Source: Xiphydria camelus (Eukaryota; Arthropoda; Insecta; Hymenoptera; Xiphydriidae). Taken from it: a stretch of 64,000 nt of DNA. The DNA lies in assembly GCA_963678675.1 (NCBI GenBank), contig OY783193.1:35998430-36062429 (forward strand), written 5' to 3'. Below the pieces are notes generated by a model. It was not told where the DNA came from. It made no database searches and was given only the letters and a program-made list of their open reading frames with translations. Below, one piece after another: positions 26,312-37,471 of this stretch. Position 1 is the first letter of the stretch; the number at the start of each line of letters is the position of its first letter. The position numbers and the translations under genes are program-made.

Positions 26312-27271
26312 TTGCCAAAAATCGACCATGATTTCTCGTTAAATTAGGTTCTTTCAACCAGTTTTTTCTCCGAGTGTATGCTCGGCTTCTGTAGTCTTGT
26401 GCACCAACACTATTCAACGTGAACTGTGACTACGCCCATTTCTATCATTCGCTAGCCCAGAAGAGCCAGCGATTCTACTGTCTACGTATAGCTGCATCCT
26501 TCATAATCGTCGAGCGCTCTCCGATTCCCGACCTTCCCAAACTATCCTCGACTCGCGTAACACGTAACATCGTCGTCACGGAATTGTCTCTCGCCGGATT
26601 CTTTTACCTTTTCCGACCCGGAGCCACCGCTGTACCTCCGTAAAACTGCGCGCGACTACATATACCGCGATACCTCCTTCGCGCGTCGCACCACGTCCCC
26701 TAACGTCCGACGGGGGACCTATTTTCGTCGGCGAGTCTCTCGCTGTGTGTTTGACGTTAATGTCGCCCGGCCGCAAATATCGACAGGGACGCGGTTCGCG
26801 CGGCTCGCTCGACTACCCCCTGGCGGCGATACGAACGACTCTCTCTCAGCTACTGGCGTTCGAACCGTGCCCGCCACCCCTGATATATCCGGTTTATCGA
26901 AGTTTATCCCATTATCGTGACCGCATTACGGCGATATACAGACATATCGCCCGCGCTCTTGCCGCGCGCCACGTACGTGCAGCGCCGCGATACGTAACAT
27001 GCGCGGTCCGCACCGCCAGACCATTAGCCGCGACGAATGTGCTCGTTTCCTGGCCACCAGTTTCCCCGGAAAAACGGAAATCGTCGCGTTTTTATCCAAT
27101 GGCGTTTTCATCCTGCGGATTACCGCGGATTCTCCCTGCAACGAAGGGGGGGGGGGGGGCAATTTACGATGTCGTTGGCGAGATTCTCCCTCTCCCTCTT
27201 TTCGTCTCTCTTTCGAACCCCCGAATGTATTCATAATGGGCCGATCGGGTGATTGTGTAGCGAAACAATTA
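26312..27271. other. CpG-rich block, no supported gene
   Basis: Begins with ttttttctccgagtgta (about 26360-26376), the kind of end seen in CACTG/CACGG elements, so a truncated copy may lie here. 26400-27240 is CpG-rich with overlapping frames on both strands and a G run at 27147-27158. Confidence 0.4.
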
Positions 27272-27505
27272 CACGGAAAAACACTAATCGTAGCATTTAT
27301 AATACAAAGTTTGTGGTAAATTTCGGGACAAGGCCAAGCTATCGTTACGATAAATACAATTTTATTGAAAATTATAATAAAACTTGTAGGAGTTCGAAGT
27401 GTTGCTGTGTGTTTTAGTATAATTGTAGTTATTGTAACGATAAATTGGCTTTCTCCCGAAATTTACTACAAATTTTGTAAATGCTACGATTAATTTTTTT
27501 CCGTG
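27272..27505. mobile_element. CACGGAAAAA MITE, full copy with TA duplication
   Basis: A 234-bp palindromic element. CACGGAAAAA at the left and TTTTTTTCCGTG at the right are flanked by TA (27270-27271 and 27506-27507). Arms share gtttgtggtaaatttcggga / cccgaaatttactacaaat. Relatives lie at 27955-28118 and 52741-52946. Confidence 0.9.
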
Positions 27506-27667
27506 TAATGGAACAATTTTGAATTCACGGATGCTTTTTTAGGGCATGATTTAGGGATGAAAAATTTGATATTATTTTTCTTCCTTCGATCGTCCGGGCG
27601 GAAAAATTCTATATATTTTGTACGTGATCCATGTGTTATTTTGGTAATATGTGGATTAAGTATAATT

Positions 27668-27811
27668 TCTTTATTAACCATATAAGGTTTATATATAGAT
27701 TTTTGAATGATTGCACATAATCCATGTATATACTGTATATGATTAATACAGAAATCATAGATAATCCATGTATGACCACATGTGGATCATGTAGAATTTT
27801 TTCGACTGGGA
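27668..27811. mobile_element. accatataagg-family repeat, copy 2
   Basis: aaccatataaggtttatat, tttttgaatgattgcacata, aatccatgtat and catgtggatcatgtagaatt match the order of copy 1 at 5274-5420. Confidence 0.65.
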
Positions 27812-27954
27812 GGTTATTATCAGCATATCCATGGCTTTTCTCGTATTTTATGTTTCAAATGGAAATGTGAGATTTCGACGTTCGACTGTGAATCAAAAAT
27901 ATATTTAGGGTTTTTAGGTATTTATACATTTATGAGGGGGCTTCCGTTAAAAAA

Positions 27955-28118
27955 AATTTTTTTTTCATACAATTTTAGGAAAAATTATATTAAAAGCTGT
28001 AGAAGTTGCAAGCGCTTACTGTAATTTTTACTAAACTTGAAGTTATCTTAACAATAAAGTGTCCTTGTCTCGCACTTTACCACAAACTCTATAAATGTTA
28101 CAATTTTTTTCCCTGTGG
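27955..28118. mobile_element. CACGGAAAAA MITE, truncated relative
   Basis: gtagaagttgcaagcgctta, actgtaatttttactaaact, ccacaaactctataaatgtt and ttttttccctgtg match the right half of the family (compare 52741-52946). The left arm is largely absent. Confidence 0.7.
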
Positions 28119-31029
28119 TACTTTTTTCAATAAGAAAATGATGAATTTTTACTCATATTTAAATAAATGGATAAAGAAAACCTGAGTAAATTTGATTGCT
28201 TTAACGGCAGTTAGCGCAAGTTGAAAACCTCCATCCTTCTCCCTTCTTCGAAAAACTCGACGAACCTCGTCCACAATCCAATATCTCATTTCACCAGCCA
28301 ATAAATCCACCCGATACTACTCGACGTCGATAGCAGCGAAAATCAACCGAGTCACGTCGACCAACGATTTCCAATCGAATCTGTACACCTAGAAACTCCG
28401 ATTCTCCACCTCCGAACGATTTTCGGCACGCCGCGCGGCCTTCCTTCGAATCGAACCCGCCCGATACTCCAATTTACTTGGCATTCTCCAGGTCGCTGGT
28501 TACTCGCACACGCACGACGACGGCTCCCTCGTTCAGAACGGAATTTCATTCCGGGTTTAATTGAACGTCGCGTCGTACCGGGGCAACGATCACGTCAGTG
28601 CCACGCGAGAAATCGAAACGAAACTCTCTCTCTCTCGCCGCGTAGTAATGTGCTACCGCGATACGCGCGTGGAGTCAACGTGAATCACGCCACGTCAACC
28701 CCGCGCCACGCCAGCTCACGCCACCCCCACGCCAAGAGCCGCGTCTCGCGTCTGTCTTCCCGTCGAATCTCAACCTCGCCCTCGCACGACTCCCCTTCGA
28801 ACCGGCGGAACGTTAACGCATGCTCAAGTTCTGCGGATTAAGGGGGTTTCCGGTGGCTATTTCCAAATTGGTCGCGGACACGAACAGCGGTGATAATGGA
28901 TACCATCGCGCCACGTGACTCGCCCGGATATATCGCGGAAAACCGTAGTTTCTCATCCCGATGACGCGTCGAGCAACTTTGTAAATTAGCGTCGGCGCGG
29001 AGGTGTACGTGATAGTGGAGATATATGGCGGAGGATAAGTAGAGCCGAGAAGTCGCCGGCCCTTGACAGGTGCGACAGATATCTTTGGAGTGTGGGTACA
29101 CACTTTGCGCCTCGGTTCTGTCCGATCTCGGATGATTACCGGTGCTACGGATACAGCAACGTCCGACGTCGAAATAGGCACATTCATTTTAGTCGCGGTT
29201 AGAGTTATGTTTGTAGTGGTCGATATCCTTTTTCTATTTGCAACATAAGTGAAAAAGTCGCAATTGAAGTGTAACGAGTCGAAGTTATTAAATTAAAAAT
29301 TTTGTTTGCTGACGAATTGTATATTGGTGGGTATTATTAATTAAGAATCAATCGTGAGTTATGGTTTGTCCTTAAATAATAATTAATCGCATAGGTATAT
29401 TGGTAAATATGCGATCACGTTTGCCGAACACACAACCGTATTTCCATCTCGTTAACTTATTATAAGGATTTCTGTATACACTTGACCAGAGGGGGAAGTG
29501 AGTAGATATATTTGCAGATTTACACTAGGTTTGCTCTTGTCGATTCAGAGGCAGCGAAACTTTGACGGGAGATGTAAATAGTCTGTCTAATTATGGGAGT
29601 AGGTGTGCGGGGGACTAGAACTGCTAAACTACATTCAAGCGCGGTAGTGGACGATCCTGTGGCTACATAGGTGTGCGTATGCAGAATTCCTAAGTAACTA
29701 TGGAGTAGAGGTATACGTATAAGCGACGAACCTGAAATTTGCTGCTTCAGTCAGCCTAACAAGCTGCATTCGTGTGTATCTAATTAAGTACTTATAATCA
29801 AGCTCATCTATGATAAGTTAATTATTAACGAGAAATTTCTCTAATTAGTAAATTTTTAATATTTTTAAAGTAACAAAGATTTCATCTCTGCTATGAAATT
29901 GACCCATTGTATCTAACATTTGAAACATTTTAACCCTTCATTGTGCATAGGGTTCACTATATTTTCATTAAGATAACAATTTTATCGCCAAGTTTTTCAA
30001 ATTATTTTATCCGTTAAAAAAAACGACAATTTGCCGCAAAATTTAAAAATATATTTTTCCCGTCATTCGAACATCATAACGATTCAGAGTAGGTGGTTTG
30101 AAGTACAAAATAAAAAGTCACGTAACGAAGAATTAACTCAAATGTGTCACGAGAAAACGATTTCTGCCACCTTCACTTGAAATTTTCTTCGGGAAATCTA
30201 TCGCTACGGTTAAATTCTATCAACGGTACCGGTTTTTAGGTCGTCGAGATAAAATAAGTAAAAAATATAGATTTGTGGCACGAACGAGAGAGAGAGAAAG
30301 GGGCTATACATTCGTCCCACATTGGAATGGTTTCGCTGGAAAGCTCTTGAAATACGAAAGAGAGACAGAGATGCGCCTCTAGAGCGTAATGGACGGGCGC
30401 GAGAGCGTTCGATGCGACCGGCATCTACCGCTTCAGGTTTCTTCGCGATAATGGAAAGCCGATGGGAAATCGTCGCTCGGGGAAACTCGCGGAAAAGCGG
30501 AGCACTGCCGATCGCGAACGACGCGAGGAGCGAACGAAAGCGTATCGAGACAATGAGATATCCTCGCACCTGCAGTTCCACGATACAGAGATACGAGTCG
30601 ATATATACACGCCCCCCGTCGAGAGATAACGAACCCGTGGTTAACCCACGCTTGCCCCGCCTTTTCGAATTTCGAAAGCCGTTAATGCTCTCGCTGCAGG
30701 CTGGAGTGTCGTAAAGCGTCGCGTCGCCGCGATACGTTGACATCGGCGCATTACGTGTCCTGCATGCGCACACTAGTCGCGCGCATCTGCTGTACGAGCG
30801 CCGGAGATATCGGCATCTCCATTCACCGAACGCATAATAACGGGTAACGTTAACGTTACCGCGCGCCGACAGGGAGGCGGCGCAACGAGAATGTACGAGC
30901 CGCTGCACTGTGGGAGCCAATTTTATGGCTTCGGCGTAAACCTGGTGTATATAACATGTGTATATGCGGCGAAAGAAAAAATCTCAGCTGTTTGATTAAG
31001 ATATTGTATCTGAAGAGGGAGAAAATATA
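28119..31029. other. no supported gene
   Basis: CpG-rich at about 28240-29130 and 30200-30930, AT-rich between. The longest frame of the window, 236 codons on the minus strand (30210-30920), lies here. It is rich in Arg and Ser, has a 130-codon frame opposite it, and matches no family I recognise, so it is not called. Confidence 0.4.
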
Positions 31030-31151
31030 GGTATTTGTTTCTGGATTACATATGATTTCTATATGAACCATATAGGGGCTATACATAGATTTTTGAATGT
31101 TTGTGCCTTATCATCCACATATGGATCGTGTTATGCAACAGGGATCCAACC
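31030..31151. mobile_element. accatataagg-family repeat, copy 3
   Basis: gaaccatataggggctatac, atttttgaatgtttgtgcc and atccacatatggatcgtg match the family. The copy is shortened and ends near gggatccaacc. Confidence 0.6.
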
Positions 31152-31497
31152 AAAAAAACTATTAAAATTCAAGTTAGTCGCATTTTTAAGTCAGTAACAT
31201 ACTCTGACACCTATTAATTATCAGGATAACTAAAGCTTATCTCAATTTAAATGTGTTTTCCACATGTGATATTACTGCTAGAGCTTCGCTCACCGCGAGA
31301 CTCCTCCTGTGGCGTCATTCGGCTCGCCTCGGTATCGCTCGTCTCATATCGGCTCGCCACGAGGTGAGCGATACCGAAGCGAGGCAGGTGACATCACAGG
31401 TCTCTCGTGGCGAGCCAGACAACGGTATGGGGTGAGCCAGCCCGGCCGCCCGCGCGGGTAAGCGACCTAAGGTCCACCATGGGTTGGTGCCTCATGG

Positions 31498-31593
31498 TTT
31501 TCGAGGCGCTTAAACGACTCGCCGGGTATAATATATTATATTTATTATGTCTTTATATATTATACCCGGCGAGTCGTTTAAGCGCCTCGAAAA
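31498..31593. repeat. 96-bp hairpin, copy 1
   Basis: The arm ttttcgaggcgcttaaacga continues through ctcgccgggtataatata and pairs perfectly with the other arm around a loop ttatatttattatgtctt. Confidence 0.97.
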
Positions 31594-32297
31594 TCACCAC
31601 AAAGACCATAGGCTGAGTTTCACCGAAATCCGGAGCAGGAATAAAATTTTTCCGTAATGAGTGAAGTACTCTCTATTTTGATATAACTTACGTAATTCCA
31701 GTAGAAGCTAGATTATACGTTTTAATCCTCAACTGACATCGATGAGCACGACTATTAAAAATCGAGCGCACAACGATTCTCCTCCTCACAATCATGCGAA
31801 TTATTATGCAACTGGAAGGAAGAAATATTTCATTAATATGAAGAAAGATCAAATTGAGGTAAATAAATAATTACTTGCGACTCTAAAAGTAATTTTTAGT
31901 AGATCCAACTACTACTTTTTCTTCGTGCTTTTTTCGGATCGCTTTGAATAATTTGGAGCGATAATCGGAGTTAAGTTAATGTCATTGGATTCTCTGATTA
32001 AACTATCTAAGTTTGTTGGTTATAATAGTCGTCGCGGAAAAATGCAGTAAAGTCGAGACGGATTTACCAAGGAGCTTAACCTGCGATTGGCGTCGTGGAA
32101 TCCCTGAGATCGTAATTCAAACGATCGTCAACGTTATACAAATTGTACGACGTCAGTTAAGAGTCAAAAAGTATAATCCAGCTTTTACTGGAATTACGTA
32201 AATTATATAGAAATACAGAGTACTTCACTCACATTACGGAAAAATTTTATTCCTGCTCCGGATTTCGGTGAAACTTAGCCTATGGTCTTTGGGGTGA

Positions 32298-32393
32298 TTT
32301 TCGAGGCGCTTAAACGACTCGCCGGGTATAATATATTATATTTATTATGTCTTTATATATTATACCCGGCGAGTCGTTTAAGCGCCTCGAAAA
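32298..32393. repeat. 96-bp hairpin, copy 2 (centre of the large palindrome)
   Basis: Same sequence and loop orientation as copy 1. The pairing extends outward on both sides (ggggtgatt and aatcacccc) into the full ~1.07 kb arms. Confidence 0.97.
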
Positions 32394-33115
32394 TCACCCC
32401 AAAGATCATAGGCTGAGTTTCACCGAAATCCGGAGCAGGAATAAAATTTTTCCATAGCGAGAGAGAAGTACTCTGTATTTCTATATAATTTACGTAATTC
32501 CAGTAGAAGCTAGATTATACCTTTTAACTACTCTCTTAACTGACGTCGTACAATTTGTATAACGTAGACGATCGTTTGAATTACGATCTCAGGGATTCCA
32601 CGACGCCAATCGAAGGTGAAGCTCCTTAGTCAATCCATCGCGACTTTATTTTACTGCATTTTTCCGCGATGACTATTAGAACCAACAAACTGAGATATTT
32701 AATTTATTCAGAGAATCCAATGAGATTAACTTAATTCCGACTATCGCTCTAAATTATTCAAAGCGATCCTCAGCTGTACGGAGAAAGAGCATTAGTTGGA
32801 TCTACTAAAAATTAATTTTAGCGTCTCATGTAATTATTTATTTAGCTCAATTTGATGTTTCTTCATATTAGTGAAATATTTCTTCCTTGTAGAGTTACAT
32901 TCTATTTCGCATGATCGCGAGGAAGAGAATCGTTGTCCTGCGCTCGATTTTTAACAATCGTGCTCATCGATGTCACTTGAGGATTAAAACGTATAATCTA
33001 GCTCTTACTGGAATTACATAAATTATATGAAAATACAGAGTACTTCACTCATGACGGAAAAATTTTATTGCTGCTCCGGATTTCTGTGAAACTCAGCCTA
33101 TGATCTTTGGGGTGA

Positions 33116-33211
33116 TTTTCGAGGCGCTTAAACGACTCGCCGGGTATAATATATAAAGACATAATAAATATAATATATTATACCCGGCGAGTCGTTTAAG
33201 CGCCTCGAAAA
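33116..33211. repeat. 96-bp hairpin, copy 3 (inverted loop)
   Basis: Identical arms, but the loop reads aagacataataaatataa, the reverse complement of copies 1, 2 and 4. This confirms that it lies on the inverted arm. Confidence 0.97.
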
Positions 33212-33476
33212 CCATGAGGCACCAACCCATGGTGGACCTTAGGTCGCTTACCCGCGCGGGCGGCCGGGCTGGCTCACCCCATACCGTCGCCACGCTCGCC
33301 GCGAGACACCTGTGACGTCACCTGCCTCGCTTCGGTATCTCTTACCTCGTTGCGAGCCGATATGGGACGAGTGATGGCGAGGCGAGCCGAAGCATGCCAC
33401 AGTAGATTCTCGCGGTGAGCGAAGCTCATCCATAGGGCGAGCGCCCTATGTTCCACCAGGGGTTGGTGCCTCATAG

Positions 33477-33572
33477 TTTTCGAGGCGCTTAAACGACTCG
33501 CCGGGTATAATATATTATATTTATTATGTCTTTATATATTATACCCGGCGAGTCGTTTAAGCGCCTCGAAAA
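33477..33572. repeat. 96-bp hairpin, copy 4
   Basis: Same orientation as copy 1. It joins the inverted GC-rich module to a third, direct copy of the AT-rich module. Confidence 0.97.
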
Positions 33573-34334
33573 TCACCACAAAGACCATAGGCTGACTTTC
33601 ACCGAAATCCGGAGCAGGAATAAAAATTTTCCGTAATGAGTGAAGTACTCTGTATTTTTATATAATTTACGTAATTCCAGTAGAAGCTAGATTATACGTT
33701 TTAATCCTCAACTGACATCGATGAACACGACTATTAAAAATCGAGCGCACGACAACGATTCTCTTCCTCACGATCACGCGAATTATTATGTAACTGTAAG
33801 GAAGAAATATTTCATTAATATGAAGAAAGATCATATTGAAGTAAATAAATAATTAGTTGCGACTCTAAAAGTCACTTGAGTCGCTTGGTTTCAAAATCGG
33901 CCAACTCAAAGTAAGCTAATTTGTCAGGACTTCAAAAAATATGTACCATAGAAATACAGGCATTAATTAGTGCGATTCTTGGTACATATACCTATAAGTA
34001 TATTGCTTCGGAACAACTAATCCATATGTGTATACAAAAAATTCTGGGAAGATTTTGCTGCATTATCATTTTTAAATGGAGATGGCCGATTTTATCATAT
34101 ACGGAGGTGGCCGATTTTGAAACCAAACGACTCACTTTTAGTAGATCCAACTAATACTTTTTCTCCGTGCAGGTGAGGTTCGTTTCGAATAATTCGGAGC
34201 GATAATCGGAGTTAAGTTAATCTCATCGGATTCTCTGATTAAACTATCTAAGTTTGTTGGTTATAATAGACATCGCGGAAAAATGCAGCAAAATAAAGTC
34301 GCGATGGATTTACTAAGGAGCTTAACCTTCGATT
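33573..34334. repeat. third, truncated copy of the AT-rich module
   Basis: Repeats 31594 onward (aatcaccacaaagaccatag, ttttaatcctcaactgacat, atttcattaatatgaagaaa). Similarity stops after aaccttcgatt at 34334, where the first copy continues with ggcgtcgtgg. It is interrupted by the nested element at 33878-34133. Confidence 0.93.
33878..34133. mobile_element. 256-bp nested element, 26-bp inverted ends, ACTT target duplication
   Basis: Ends GAGTCGCTTGGTTTCAAAAT and ATTTTGAAACCAAACGACTC form 26-bp inverted repeats with one mismatch. ACTT at 33874-33877 is repeated at 34134-34137. The paralogous uninterrupted site in the first module (aaaagtaatttttagtag) has the length expected after removing the insert and one ACTT. 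No coding capacity. Confidence 0.92.
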
Positions 34335-36764
34335 TTTTAAAATTAAGAATGTTCTTAATTTTAAAATAGGAAGTTCTGAGAATTACAAACTTCCATTATA
34401 ATTTTAAGAATATATGAGAAAATTACAATATTTACATTAAATTTAAGATATAATTGTATTAATAATTTTTAATATACTTTGATTTGTAATTTTACGATAC
34501 TTCTGTGTATTAAAGTATTGTAATTTTACAAATATTTTTATCAGTGTAGGGGAGAAAAATGCAGACAGAGCTGCATTTGATAGTTTAAGGGATGAATATC
34601 ATGGACTTATCTGTGGTAAATTGCTGTTATCGCTTCATCGTCTAATGACAACATAAGAGACTTTGACATCTTCGCTCTTGGAATATCCGCGGATAACGAG
34701 CAGTATCCACTTTGAACGTTAATGGGGAATCTCAAGCAAGCGCAATTAAAGCAGTAAGTAGGTACTCAGTAGCCTTTACGGTATTGCAGTGCCTGTTACT
34801 TTTAAAGATCGGAATACCGCGGTATGTCTGCATCTATCTCGACAGCTTGAGGGAACATTCTGTTTGAATGTATTTCGTAATTTCTAATAATTATTTAAGC
34901 ATTAGTACTAAGCTTCTTCATTCAATTTAGATTTGAGAGAATAAAATGGTAATACTTTTGTAATTTCACCCACCGAGGCTTCAATATCAACGTACTAAAA
35001 TGGAACAAAATTATTCTCTTCGCCGTATATTGTTTCTTTTTTCGAAATTTGAATGACAGAATGTAAGAAGAAAGTGTATTAAGCACACAGAAAATGAAAA
35101 AGAATATTATTCTCTCCTATCCTACAACTTCCAAAACCCTTATCAAGGAATAACACCCTCGTTAAAAAATTTCCAAGAAATTTTCAAAGATCAAGAACCC
35201 AATCGCGCGATATTCCCCGGAAAAATGTTTCTCATCACTCCGCCCTCATTACTCACGCTTCTCAGCAACGCCGCACAATTCCAAGGCAAGAAGCCCTCCC
35301 CCCCCCCACACTGCAGATTACTCCCCTGGCATAAGCAGCGAGACTAATAATTCCGTATGCGCCGTACGACCGCTCGTTAAATTAACATTCAAATTGGATG
35401 CGCCTTGATAAATAAACTTTATTTTCCACATAACTCGCGCTCCTAGACAAACGTTAAGTACCTTATATACCAATGCGCATACGAGAATAGCGGCAAAAGT
35501 TGTACCAGAGCGAGCGCGCAGCATCGTAACGCTTTATATTCACTGTCCTCTTCTCTTTGATGCTTATACCTAGTCGGAGAAAAACGGGACTCAGTTCTAA
35601 GTAAAGATGGCACTGCTGTAGTTAAAAATTCGAAGTGTTACTTAACAAATACTCATTGCACGTCAGATATTAGGATAAAAATAGGAAAAATCGAAATAAA
35701 GTAAATTTCATTATGCAAATAGTTAAAAATTTACTATAATGTTTAAGATGATACCATTGAAAAATGTCATTTCTCACTACTAATATTGTATAATGAGTTT
35801 TACTAAACGCTCTATTAATTGTTCAATCTGTTTCACCTTTACCATATATCAGTATTTTTAATTTAAATATTCCAGTACAATTTCTTATAATTTGAGCTCC
35901 GTTTTTCTCCGCGCGTGCATTCCTCTCGACTCCCTGCGACACGCGATAGCGCTTTATTTAACCGGCGGTCATGCGGTAATCGGTGAAATTTCCGCGAGAT
36001 GAGAAGCAAGCAGGAAGTTAACCAGATTTGCCCACCCCTCCGCAACGTCCTACCCGCCTCCGATATTTCTCAGGTTCTTCACAATAAACTATTCCCCCTT
36101 CCCCGTTGCGCTGCGCGTCGCGGATTAATCTCGGAAAAGCCACGGAAAATTATTCCCCGCGTCACGTTGATGCGCCGCGTTGCGAGCTGCGGGCAGAAAA
36201 TCGGAGGGAAAATGAGCCGCGGGGAATAGCGCGGTTGGAGTGGATCGCGCTCGCAGCTGCCACGGTGATTTTTGAAAATAGATGAACTGGTATTTCTGAA
36301 ATTTCCATCGGTCGCGCAGAGCCACCGCGGATATTGCGCGAGTGGCCAGGCGAAGCTGTGTGGGTATAGATGACTCGACGTGGCGACAGACCGCACGGAA
36401 ATTGAGCGCGAGTGGTAAAGCCGATTTATCGTCAGACTGCAGGTACGTTTCGGTGCATACGTGGCGCTCGTGGAGTCGCGGATATACAGGAGGCCTTAAT
36501 ACGGGAACGGTACACGTGATTTGCTAGTTTTTGCATGAACAATTGTACGACGACTTGAAGATTCGACGGGTTTATTCATTGTGAATATGTGAAAATATAG
36601 AAAATCCGTCGTGATATGCTTTTCACGATGTCCTCCGAATGTCTATAAGTTTTCCTGGTTTCGGAGCAAATTATACATTTTCACATTGCCTTATACATCT
36701 ATGTATATTCGAGAATACATAAGGTATTCATTCTTAAAATAATACTTATGTTGCATGTAGTAGT
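34335..36764. other. AT-rich region with one possible MITE, no gene seen
   Basis: The sequence right after the fold-back ends in tttttatcagtgta (about 34535-34548), a CACTG-type end, so a truncated element may have removed the third module's tail. 35200-35570 and 35920-36530 are richer in GC, with short frames lacking domains. Confidence 0.4.
35575..35911. mobile_element. possible MITE with CGGAGAAAAACGG ends
   Basis: cggagaaaaacgggactca at the left and tgagctccgtttttctccg at the right are reverse complements over about 19 bases with few mismatches. The inside is AT-rich and non-coding. Confidence 0.6.
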
Positions 36765-36907
36765 TTAAAATTAATTTAAGTTATTTAGGTAATTATCAGG
36801 GGTCTCTGAAGAGGGTTCGAAGAGGAACCGAAACGTCAGACGTGAAGTGATTGTTGTTAAAAGTTGTTTGGCCTGATGATTACCTAGATAACTTAAATTA
36901 ATTTTAA
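36765..36907. mobile_element. 143-bp inverted-repeat element with GAAACGTC core
   Basis: Arms 36765-36800 and 36872-36907 (ttaaaattaatttaagttat and ataacttaaattaattttaa outermost) pair over 36 bp with two mismatches. The centre has gggttcgaagaggaaccgaa, a small hairpin, followed by acgtc. GAAACGTC-type cores recur in several retroelement-derived repeats, but the family is not identified. Confidence 0.75.
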
Positions 36908-37430
36908 TGTATTCATATATATGTACATGTAAAGTTACAAAAAATTGGATGAAACGTAAAACAAAGCTTAGATTGGCATAACAAATTGTTTTCTAATAAA
37001 GTAGATATATTGAAATGGACAAAATTAAATTCGTATTTGCAAAAATAAATTTCACAGTGGATTTTCACAGGCGGTACGCGAATACAAATCATTTCTTTGA
37101 GTATTACCTATATATCTGTAAAAAGCACGCCTGATCAAATCACGATGACAAGCGCAGGGAGTGAAATAGAGCGCGCGTAAAAAAGGAGGGGTAGGTAGAT
37201 CCCACGGTAATCCCATTCCATCGCGTAATATCAAGGGACGTCAACGTCGTATTTTCGACACGCGCTCGGTATAAAAAACTAATTTAAAAACGCATCGCAA
37301 AAAAGACACCTTGCTGGTCGAAATAAACATTCTTCGAATATCGCTCAATAAACATCTTTATCCGCGCGCGCACGCGCGTTTCAAGTATATATTTTCTACA
37401 TTTAAATTAAATCCTTCTTGAATATTCTAC

Positions 37431-37433
<3 letters not shown>

Positions 37434-37468
<35 letters not shown>
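37434..37468. repeat. (CT)n microsatellite
   Basis: About 17 perfect CT units. Confidence 0.95.

Positions 37469-37471
<3 letters not shown>

Larger units (their letters stand above)
31281..33427. repeat. ~2.15 kb compound palindrome (fold-back element)
   Basis: Left arm 31281-32345 and right arm about 32346-33427 are diverged reverse complements. Reading outward from the centre, each arm contains half of the central hairpin, an AT-rich module of about 700 bp, another 96-bp hairpin and a GC-rich module of about 220 bp. The AT-rich module itself has about 140-bp inverted ends (aaagaccataggctgagttt against cctatggtcttt). Arms differ by scattered substitutions and indels, so the palindrome is not a recent copying artefact. 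There is no transposase-like frame. It resembles fold-back or complex non-autonomous DNA elements. Confidence 0.93.

Noticed and set aside
28428..28460. tRNA B-box-like string on the minus strand (gggttcgattc)
   Set aside because: No T-stem pairing, no acceptable A box and no acceptor stem at the required spacing.
30210..30920. Longest frame of the window, 236 codons, minus strand
   Set aside because: Arg/Ser-rich translation with no recognised domain, an opposite-strand frame of 130 codons over the same bases, and a CpG-rich setting where stops are rare. No splice or transcript evidence.
31407..33293. Two nearly identical 66-69 codon frames at 31407-31616 and 33093-33293
   Set aside because: They are the same bases on the two arms of the palindrome and run through the hairpin. 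Conservation reflects repeat duplication, not coding constraint.
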